This document shows, piece after piece, positions 7,333 to 12,891 of a DNA stretch of 13,428 bases; positions within the stretch are counted from its first letter, which is position 1, and each line of letters opens with the position of its first letter. The notes beneath the pieces were generated by a model. The model was not told where the DNA came from. It saw only the letters and a list, made by a program, of their open reading frames with translations, and did not search any database. A program made the translations under genes and the position numbers. This stretch comes from an uncultured Megasphaera sp. (GTDB taxonomy: Bacteria > Bacillota > Negativicutes > Veillonellales > Megasphaeraceae), in NCBI RefSeq assembly GCF_958350005.1, contig NZ_CATWFF010000042.1, forward strand, positions 1 through 13,428. Direction: 5' to 3'.

Positions 7333-7578
7333 ATGAGCGAAGAAGCTACTTTTGAAAAAGTAAGAGACATCGTTGTAGAACAGCTCGGCGTTGACGAAAA
7401 AGAAGTCAAAATGGACGCTGCTTACATCGATGATTTAGGCGCTGATTCCTTGGATATCGTTGAATTGATCATGGCTTTCGAAGAAGAATTCAATGTCGAA
7501 ATCCCTGATGATGTTGCAGAAAAAATCAAAACTGTTAAAGATACAGTTGAGTACATCGAAAAGGAAAAAAAAGCGTAA
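7333..7578 (+). CDS. acpP: Acyl carrier protein
   Basis: 81 residues, small and acidic. The phosphopantetheine attachment site is Ser39 in the motif LGADSLDIVELIM (35-47), followed by FEEEFNVEIPDD and a C-terminal helix ending EYIEKEKKA. AcpP carries the growing acyl chain between FabD, FabH, FabG, the enoyl reductase, FabF and PlsX. The ATG at 7333 is preferred over an in-frame GTG at 7312 because the purine-rich AAAGGGGGTGA (7314-7324) then serves as ribosome binding site. The following 71-base gap to the next start contains a GC-rich hairpin, which may help set the relative amount of this normally abundant protein. Confidence 0.97.
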   Translation: MSEEATFEKVRDIVVEQLGVDEKEVKMDAAYIDDLGADSLDIVELIMAFEEEFNVEIPDDVAEKIKTVKDTVEYIEKEKKA

Positions 7579-7592
7579 GTGCGCAATAAGAG

Positions 7593-7626
7593 CCGTATGG
7601 GGGAGCGAGGTGCTTCCTCCACACGG
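7593..7626 (+). other. GC-rich intercistronic hairpin between acpP and the FabK-like gene
   Basis: The RNA of 7593-7605 can pair with 7614-7626 (12 of 13 positions, two of them G-U, one A/C mismatch) around an 8-base loop. No T run follows, so it is not a normal intrinsic terminator. It ends 10 bases before the ribosome binding site of the next gene. A role as a transcript-end stabiliser, partial pause site or processing site is inference. Confidence 0.5.
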
Positions 7627-7649
7627 TGTCTTGAATGGAGGAAAACATA

Positions 7650-8606
7650 GTGAAGCTGCCAGAATTGAAAATAGGTAAGCTTGTAGCAAAGGTGCCAATC
7701 GTCCAGGGCGGCATGGCAATTCGGCTATCCACGGCCCGATTGGCTGCAGCAGTAGCCAACGAAGGGGGTATTGGTCTTATTGCAGCTTCTGGCATGCCCT
7801 TTGATGAATTGCGATATGAAATACAACTGGCCAGAAAATTGGCTCCTCATGGAATAATAGGCATAAATGTAATGGTTGCGGCCCGGGAATTTCAGGGGAT
7901 CGTAACGACTGCAATTGAAGAAGGAATCGATCTAGTTGTGGCAGGAGCAGGTTTTTCCCGTGACATGTTTGCCTGGGGAAAAGCCAGTGGTACGCCTATT
8001 GTGCCCATTGTATCTTCTGCTAAACTAGCTAAAATATCCCAATCCCTGGGTGCGGCTGCCGTTATCGTTGAAGGGGCAGAAGCAGGCGGGCATCTGGGAA
8101 CCAATCGCTCGAGCCGGATTATTGTGCCGGAAGTTCGGGCAGCTGTTTCTATTCCGGTCATTGGTGCCGGCGGCGTGCTGCACGGTGAAGATATTGCCGA
8201 AATGCTTCGGCTCGGTGCAAATGGTGTGCAAATGGGCAGCCGTTTTGCTGCCAGTGTGGAATCCAATGGTGCTGACGAGCTGAAAAAAGTATATTTGCGG
8301 GCAAATAATCCGGAAGATTTTATTCTGGTTCACAGTCCAGTCGGTCTTCCCGGACAGGCTATACGGACACCCTTTTCAGAACGGATCTTGCTGGGCAAAG
8401 CACCTGCTCCGGATCACTGCGATCAGTGTCTGAAAAAATGCAGTCATAAATACTGCATTATCCGGGCCCTGACCAGAGCGCAGCAGGGCGATGTGGAAAC
8501 AGGCTTAGTGTTCTCCGGCAGGAGAATGCAGGAAATACACGACATTCTGCCGGTTAAAGACATATTTGCATATCTTAAACGTGAAATGGATGAAATTCCC
8601 GAATAA
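7650..8606 (+). CDS. fabK: FMN-dependent enoyl-ACP reductase (FabK)-like / nitronate monooxygenase family protein
   Basis: 318 residues from the GTG at 7650. An in-frame ATG at 7635 exists, but GGAGG (7637-7641) would then lie inside the gene, whereas it is 8 bases before the GTG. It is a TIM-barrel flavoprotein of the nitronate monooxygenase/FabK superfamily: PIVQGGMA (16-23) at the first strand, GINVMV (71-76), AGAGFSRD (98-105), GAEAGGHLG (142-150) with the conserved His148, and the phosphate-binding GAGGVLHGEDIAEML (172-186) and GANGVQMGSRF (189-199). In FabK the flavin reduces enoyl-ACP with NAD(P)H. Its place between acpP and fabF, with no other enoyl reductase in sight, supports that role. 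The C-terminal part is unlike streptococcal FabK: it carries C-x2-C-x3-C-x4-C (Cys257, 260, 264, 269) and then ALTRAQQGDVETGLVFSG, as in clostridial nitronate monooxygenase-like proteins. The specific activity is therefore an inference from context. Confidence 0.75.
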   Translation: MKLPELKIGKLVAKVPIVQGGMAIRLSTARLAAAVANEGGIGLIAASGMPFDELRYEIQLARKLAPHGIIGINVMVAAREFQGIVTTAIEEGIDLVVAGAGFSRDMFAWGKASGTPIVPIVSSAKLAKISQSLGAAAVIVEGAEAGGHLGTNRSSRIIVPEVRAAVSIPVIGAGGVLHGEDIAEMLRLGANGVQMGSRFAASVESNGADELKKVYLRANNPEDFILVHSPVGLPGQAIRTPFSERILLGKAPAPDHCDQCLKKCSHKYCIIRALTRAQQGDVETGLVFSGRRMQEIHDILPVKDIFAYLKREMDEIPE

Positions 8607-8641
8607 CTCACGGCTTAATTTTTAATAATGAGGTGAAGAAT

Positions 8642-9895
8642 TTGGAAAAACGTGTAGTGATTACAGGTTTAGGTGTCATTTCCCCTGTCGGCATTGGTAA
8701 AGACGAATTCTGGAATGCCCTGGTAAGCGGTACGAACGGTATCGGTCCGATTACGCATTTCGACGCAACAGAATACGCTGCCCGCATTGCCGGTGAAGTC
8801 AAAAATTTTGAACCTGCTGACTATGGCATTGACAGAAAAGAAGCACGGCATATGGATCCGTCTACCCAGTATGCCGTAGCAGCGGCAAAATTGGCTCTTG
8901 ACGATTCAAAACTCAACCTGGATGAAGAAGACCGTGATCGTATTGGTACGATTGTCGGCACTGGCATTGGCGGTATGGAAACGCTGCATAATCTGTACAA
9001 AGGCCTGTTTGCGAAAGGTCCGAGCCGCGTAAATCCTTTTGTTGTTCCCAAAATGATTGCGAACATGGCTTCCGGTCAGGTATCGATTACGTTTGGTCTG
9101 AAGGGACATTGTGCCAGCGTCGTGACAGCCTGTGCAACAGGCACTAACTCTATTGGCGATGCCTATCGCATGATTCAGCGCGGCGAACTCGATGCTGCTG
9201 TTGCCGGCGGTACAGAAGCAGCCGTTTCTCCCGGTGCTGTTGCCGGCTTTGCTGCCATGAAGGCACTCAGCACGAGAAATGACGATCCGGCTCATGCATC
9301 GCGTCCTTTTGATAAAGACCGCAATGGCTTTGTTATGGGCGAAGGCTCCGGTATTGTTGTTCTGGAAGAACTGGAACATGCAAAACGGCGGGGCGCACAT
9401 ATTTACTGTGAAATTGGCGGATATGGCAGCAATGCTGACGCCTATCATATTACGGCGCCGGCACCTGAAGGAATTCAGCAGGCAAAATGCATGAAACTGG
9501 CCGTCGATGACGCTGGTCTGCAGCCGGAAGATGTGCAGTATGTCAATGCCCATGGCACGTCTACCCATTTAAATGATTTGAATGAATCCAAAGCGATTGT
9601 CCGCGTTTTCGGCGATCATGCCAAAGATATGCTGGTCAGCTCGACAAAATCGATGACCGGTCATTTGCTCGGTGCTGCTGGTGCTGTTGAAGCCATTGCC
9701 TGCGCCATGACGATTGAAACGGGCACTGTACATCCTACGATTAATTTTGTAGAAGCAGAAGATGAACTGAAAGACTTGGGACTGAACTATGTGCCAGGCA
9801 AGGCTGTGAAAGCCGATGTTACCGTAGCCATTTCCAATTCTTTTGGGTTTGGCGGACACAATGCGACGCTGTTGTTCAAGAAATACGCCGAATAA
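8642..9895 (+). CDS. fabF: Beta-ketoacyl-ACP synthase II FabF
   Basis: 417 residues from a TTG at 8642. The alternative GTG at 8633 would overlap the only good ribosome binding site (GAGGTGA, 8630-8636); from the TTG this site is 5-6 bases away and the protein begins MEKRVVITGLG, the usual FabF N-terminus. FabF elongates acyl-ACP with malonyl-ACP. The Cys-His-His active site is complete: Cys164 in VTACATGTNS, His304 in NAHGTSTHLND and His341 in SMTGHLLGAAGA, with Lys336 also present. The C-terminal NSFGFGGHNATLLF is the glycine-rich family ending. It is the only elongating condensing enzyme in this operon. The gap to rnc is 25 bases. Confidence 0.95.
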   Translation: MEKRVVITGLGVISPVGIGKDEFWNALVSGTNGIGPITHFDATEYAARIAGEVKNFEPADYGIDRKEARHMDPSTQYAVAAAKLALDDSKLNLDEEDRDRIGTIVGTGIGGMETLHNLYKGLFAKGPSRVNPFVVPKMIANMASGQVSITFGLKGHCASVVTACATGTNSIGDAYRMIQRGELDAAVAGGTEAAVSPGAVAGFAAMKALSTRNDDPAHASRPFDKDRNGFVMGEGSGIVVLEELEHAKRRGAHIYCEIGGYGSNADAYHITAPAPEGIQQAKCMKLAVDDAGLQPEDVQYVNAHGTSTHLNDLNESKAIVRVFGDHAKDMLVSSTKSMTGHLLGAAGAVEAIACAMTIETGTVHPTINFVEAEDELKDLGLNYVPGKAVKADVTVAISNSFGFGGHNATLLFKKYAE

Positions 9896-9920
9896 TATAA
9901 GAATTGAGAAGATAGTGTGA

Positions 9921-10631
9921 ATGAATACGGATAGAAAAAAACAGCTAGAAAAATTTATCGGCGTGTTAGGTCTTCCCTCTTTTCATAATTTGCTGATCCT
10001 GGATCAGGCGCTTACTCACTCTTCCTATGCCAATGAAAATAAGGCAAAACACGGATACTATAATGAACGCCTGGAATTTTTAGGCGATGCCATACTGGAT
10101 CTGGTCGTAGGTGAGTATCTGTTCTTGCAATATCCCCATATGCCGGAAGGCGAACTTTCCAAAGCAAGGGCAAGCGTCGTCAGCGAAGCGCCCCTTGCGG
10201 CGGTATGCGCTAAATTTGGCATGGGTGAGTATATTCTTCTGGGAAAGGGAGAATCTGCTTCTGGCGGGCGTATGCGGGCCAGTATTCTGGCTGATGCCTT
10301 TGAAGCCGTAGTAGGAGCCTTATACATTGATTCATCGTATCAGGAAGCGCAGAAATTTATTCTCCATCAGCTGAAGGATTACCTGGCGTTGGTGGCCAGC
10401 GGTGATTACGGCAAAGATTATAAAACGCTGTTTCAGGAATTTGTTCAGCGTGACGGTGAACAGCACATATCCTATCGCTTATGTCGTGAAGAAGGTCCCG
10501 ACCACGATAAGACGTTTTATATGCAAGTCGTTGTGAATGGCCTAGTATTAGGTGAAGGATCGGGAAAATCGAAAAAAGGAGCGGAACAGCATGCCGCTCA
10601 TGAAGCATTAAAGCAATTACATGCCCTGTAA
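9921..10631 (+). CDS. rnc: Ribonuclease III
   Basis: 236 residues. RNase III cuts double-stranded RNA, including 16S/23S rRNA precursors and structured mRNAs. The signature NERLEFLGDAILDL (48-61) supplies Glu49, Glu52 and Asp56, and ADAFEAVVGALYID (124-137) supplies Asp125 and Glu128, so the two-metal site is complete. A double-stranded RNA-binding domain fills about residues 165-234, with GEGSGKSKKGAEQHAAHEAL as its C-terminal lysine/alanine helix. The ATG at 9921 has only a weak upstream purine stretch (GAGAAGA, 9905-9911), so expression may be modest or coupled. It is the last gene before a strong terminator that begins within its own stop codon. Placing rnc at the end of the FapR operon is a common Firmicute arrangement. 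Confidence 0.96.
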   Translation: MNTDRKKQLEKFIGVLGLPSFHNLLILDQALTHSSYANENKAKHGYYNERLEFLGDAILDLVVGEYLFLQYPHMPEGELSKARASVVSEAPLAAVCAKFGMGEYILLGKGESASGGRMRASILADAFEAVVGALYIDSSYQEAQKFILHQLKDYLALVASGDYGKDYKTLFQEFVQRDGEQHISYRLCREEGPDHDKTFYMQVVVNGLVLGEGSGKSKKGAEQHAAHEALKQLHAL

Positions 10632-10660
10632 AGGATGTGGCGTACTGCCACATCCTTTTT
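10630..10660 (+). terminator. Strong intrinsic terminator of the fapR-rnc operon
   Basis: The perfect 12-bp stem AAAGGATGTGGC (10630-10641)/GCCACATCCTTT (10647-10658) has a 5-base loop (GTACT) and the arm ends in a T run (10656-10660). The first two stem bases are the last two bases of the rnc stop codon. Only 17 bases separate its end from the start codon of the radical SAM gene. Confidence 0.92.
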
Positions 10661-10677
10661 CATATAGAGGTGATACG

Positions 10678-11736
10678 GTGAAAACGTCTATTATACCTGT
10701 CTTTATTCCCCATATTGGCTGTCCTCATCGCTGCATCTTCTGCAATCAATGGCAGATTACAGGTACCCATGCCGTTCCTGATGGAGAAAGTGTTGCCCAA
10801 CAGATTCAGGCTTATACTGGAAACGGCCAGGGACAGCGGCACTGGGAAGTGGCATTTTATGGAGGAACCTTCACAGCCATACCGCCGGCATTGCAGGAAG
10901 AACTGCTGCAGGCTGCGGCGAAGGCGCTGCAGCGCGGACGCATTCAGGCCATCCGCTGTTCGACCCGTCCTGACTGCATTGACGTGCCGGTTTTGAAGCG
11001 GCTCCAGCAGTATGGTCTAACCTTGGTGGAACTAGGCGTACAGTCTATGGATGACCAGGTACTGAAGCATGCACGTCGCGGACATACGGCAGCACAGGTC
11101 GTCAAAGCGACGGCTCTGCTGCGGGAATTTGGCTTTTCTGTAGGACATCAGCTCATGCCGGGGCTGCCAGGAGAGGACTGGAACAGTCTGGTGGCGACGA
11201 CGGAGGCCGTTTGCCGCATGAAACCGGATATAGCCCGTATTTACCCAGTAGCTGTCATTGACCATACAGAATTGGCTGAGCAGTACCGCAGCGGAACGTA
11301 TCAGCCTTTATCGATTCACGAAGGAGTCGTCCGGGCAGCCTATATGAAACAGGCCTTTGTCCAGAAAGGAATACGCTGTATCCGTACAGGACTGCAAGCT
11401 ACTGCTGACTTAGATGACGGCATACAGGTCCTGGCCGGTGCGTATACGCCGGCTATGGGAGAACTGGTCGATACGCGCCGGTATCGCCTGCTTTTGTTTT
11501 CCCTTTTAGATACCCTTTCCAGCAGTACCATCGTTATTTCGTATCATCGCCGCGATACGTCCCGGGTCAGAGGCTATCATAATGTGACGGTAAAACTTGC
11601 GGCTCTGCGGTATGAGCAGCCTATATGCTGGCAGGAAGACAATACGCTTCCTGTCGGAACGGTTGGTATTTCCTGCGGTCCCCTGCAGTGGCAGATGATA
11701 GCCGATGAAGGGACGATACATCCTGTAGGATACTAA
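10678..11736 (+). CDS. Radical SAM protein, Elp3-like catalytic domain
   Basis: 352 residues from a GTG at 10678, with GAGGTG (10667-10672) 5 bases upstream. The frame is open back into rnc, but that upstream part is the terminator and is not expected to be protein. The N-terminal C-x3-C-x2-C cluster (Cys15, 19, 22 in GCPHRCIFC) binds the 4Fe-4S cluster that cleaves S-adenosylmethionine. FYGGTFTAIP (60-69), STRPDCI (95-101), VELGVQSMDD (117-126), KHARRGHT (130-137) and a GHQLMPGLPGE motif follow, as in the Elp3/COG1243 group of radical SAM proteins. The acetyltransferase (GNAT) domain of full Elp3 is absent. Related genes are often found next to rnc and smc in Firmicutes; no smc follows here. 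The substrate is unknown; a link to tRNA modification is only a family-level inference. Confidence 0.85.
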   Translation: MKTSIIPVFIPHIGCPHRCIFCNQWQITGTHAVPDGESVAQQIQAYTGNGQGQRHWEVAFYGGTFTAIPPALQEELLQAAAKALQRGRIQAIRCSTRPDCIDVPVLKRLQQYGLTLVELGVQSMDDQVLKHARRGHTAAQVVKATALLREFGFSVGHQLMPGLPGEDWNSLVATTEAVCRMKPDIARIYPVAVIDHTELAEQYRSGTYQPLSIHEGVVRAAYMKQAFVQKGIRCIRTGLQATADLDDGIQVLAGAYTPAMGELVDTRRYRLLLFSLLDTLSSSTIVISYHRRDTSRVRGYHNVTVKLAALRYEQPICWQEDNTLPVGTVGISCGPLQWQMIADEGTIHPVGY

Positions 11737-11776
11737 AAAGCGAGAGAGTTTCTGCATACAGAAATACTCTCTCGCT
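11735..11776 (-). terminator. Convergent terminator hairpin, best oriented for the - strand gene
   Basis: The 11-bp perfect arms are AGCGAGAGAGT (11739-11749) and ACTCTCTCGCT (11766-11776), with an inner 5-bp stem (11750-11754/11759-11763) and the 4-base loop CATA. On the - strand the stem runs into five T residues (complement of 11735-11739), which fits termination of the flavodoxin-ferredoxin gene ending at 11796. On the + strand no T run follows, so it may stop the radical SAM transcript only weakly. The left flank overlaps the radical SAM stop codon (11734-11736). Confidence 0.8.
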
Positions 11777-11795
11777 GACTGACATAATAAAAGAC

Positions 11796-12608
11796 CTAGA
11801 TAAACGTTTCAGGCTCAGCACGGCGACTGAAATGCTCTTCTAACTGCCGTTTATGGAACAGGTATGTTTCGTCATCATAGTAGCGTGCTCCTGTCGGACA
11901 GGCTTTGACACAGGCACAGCACTTGATGCAAAAACTCGTATAACTATGATAGTCCGGCGCAATAGCTCCCATAGGACAGACTGCGGCACAGATACCGCAG
12001 TTTGTACAGGCATCGCTTACTTTGGGAAAGACGCGGCTGATTTTCTGGTGGCCCCCGTCTTTGGTCTGCGGCACCATATAGGGGCGGTATGGAATATTCC
12101 CTTTTACAGCTGCAGGCGTGCGGAAACGGTTGTTTTCAATGGCACTGGCTGCTGTTCCGGCAAAGGAACGGACCACGTTGAGATCCTGCGCATCGGGCCT
12201 GCCTCCGCCCAGGGTACGGGAAAAGGAATGTTCGCCAATAAAGGCGCCGCCGCCAATGGTATGAATCATGGCCGATTCCATCAGATCGCGCAGCTCTATT
12301 AGGGCATCATCATAATTGCGGTTGCCGTATACGACGATGGGAATCCCCATGGCGCCATTTCCGGCTATGCCGTTTAAAAATTTCAGCAGCACATTGGGAA
12401 CTCTGCCGGCATATACGGGGACGCCGAGAATAACCAGGTCACTGCCGGAAAAGCAGAGCGGCTCTTTCCGTTCGGCAGGCAGCGTAAAGCTGCGCAATTT
12501 CCAGGGAATGTTCAGGATACGGGACATTTCCTGAGCAAGGGTAGTGCAGATAGTTCGAGTCGTTCCAGTAGGACTGAAATAGGCAGTATGAATATGGGAA
12601 ATAGACAT
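11796..12608 (-). CDS. EFR1 family flavodoxin-ferredoxin fusion protein
   Basis: 270 residues on the - strand. AAAGGAG (complement of 12616-12622) lies 7 bases before the ATG. The N-terminal flavodoxin-like domain (about 1-165) has the FMN phosphate loop FSPTGTTR (11-18), the LVILGVPVYAGRVP segment (58-71) and VVYGNRNYDDAL (92-103). The C-terminal part holds two [4Fe-4S] ferredoxin motifs: Cys201, 204, 207 and 211 (CTNCGICAAVCP), and Cys227, 230, 233 and 237 (CIKCCACVKACP). Such proteins are predicted cytoplasmic electron carriers or reductases of strict anaerobes; the redox partner is not known. The gene stands alone, convergent with the radical SAM gene and divergent from the carboxyltransferase gene. 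No convincing promoter was found; CTGACA (complement of 12676-12681) with a weak TACATA 16 bases on is the best candidate. Confidence 0.9.
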   Translation of the reverse strand: MSISHIHTAYFSPTGTTRTICTTLAQEMSRILNIPWKLRSFTLPAERKEPLCFSGSDLVILGVPVYAGRVPNVLLKFLNGIAGNGAMGIPIVVYGNRNYDDALIELRDLMESAMIHTIGGGAFIGEHSFSRTLGGGRPDAQDLNVVRSFAGTAASAIENNRFRTPAAVKGNIPYRPYMVPQTKDGGHQKISRVFPKVSDACTNCGICAAVCPMGAIAPDYHSYTSFCIKCCACVKACPTGARYYDDETYLFHKRQLEEHFSRRAEPETFI

Positions 12609-12784
12609 GATGGCACTCCTTTCAGGGAATATGTGAATACTGTCGCATGTGTATATGTATAGTGTACCATATTCCTGTCAGAACGGCCATATAAGACGGA
12701 TATTCTGGCAGTCGCACATGACCAGATGATATAGGGTAAAATAGAAGCAGCGCCGGAAAAGATTCTGTAAATACTTGTAAAATA

Positions 12785-12793
12785 TGATATAAT
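12785..12793 (+). promoter_or_regulatory. Extended -10 promoter of the carboxyltransferase gene
   Basis: TGATATAAT (12785-12793) is a perfect extended -10 element (TG-n-TATAAT). The -35 position at correct spacing holds only CTGTAA (12765-12770, three of six matches), which is acceptable for an extended -10 promoter. Transcription would begin near 12800, giving a leader of about 92 bases. The rest of the 283-base divergent region (12609-12891) holds the ribosome binding site of the flavodoxin gene and AT-rich sequence with no gene that I can support. Confidence 0.7.
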
Positions 12794-12820
12794 AAATGCT
12801 AATGGAAACGAACAGCTAAC

Positions 12821-12860
12821 GGGCATAGGCTGACTGGTACTGTGCAGTCATGCTCTTTTT
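12821..12860 (+). terminator. Terminator-like hairpin in the 5' leader (possible attenuator)
   Basis: GGGCAT (12821-12826) can pair with ATGCTC (12850-12855, one G-U), and GACTG (12832-12836) with CAGTC (12845-12849). This leaves a 5-base bulge (12827-12831) and an 8-base loop, and five T residues follow (12856-12860). It lies between the promoter near 12790 and the ribosome binding site GGAGG (12876-12880), so it would act within the leader of the downstream gene. A competing stem CAGC (12813-12816)/GCTG (12829-12832) would disrupt its base. Confidence 0.5.
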
Positions 12861-12891
12861 CTATGACGAATTATTGGAGGATCGATTACCT

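Noticed and set aside
8906..9568. A 220-codon open frame on the - strand inside fabF
   Set aside because: It is antisense to fabF with all active-site residues intact; there is no family resemblance and no plausible ribosome binding site.
10621..10677. Upstream extension of the radical SAM frame with extra cysteines (near CKGCG)
   Set aside because: This part coincides with the rnc stop and its terminator hairpin, and the GTG at 10678 has a proper ribosome binding site and gives the usual N-terminal length before the CxxxCxxC motif.
11853..12302. A 149-codon + strand frame opposite the flavodoxin-ferredoxin gene
   Set aside because: The - strand frame has a flavodoxin loop and eight ferredoxin cysteines plus a good ribosome binding site; the + frame has neither.
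12512..12826. A 104-codon - strand frame reaching from the flavodoxin gene start across the intergenic region
   Set aside because: It overlaps the well-supported flavodoxin start in another frame, has no recognisable domain, and its start would lie beyond the divergent promoter.
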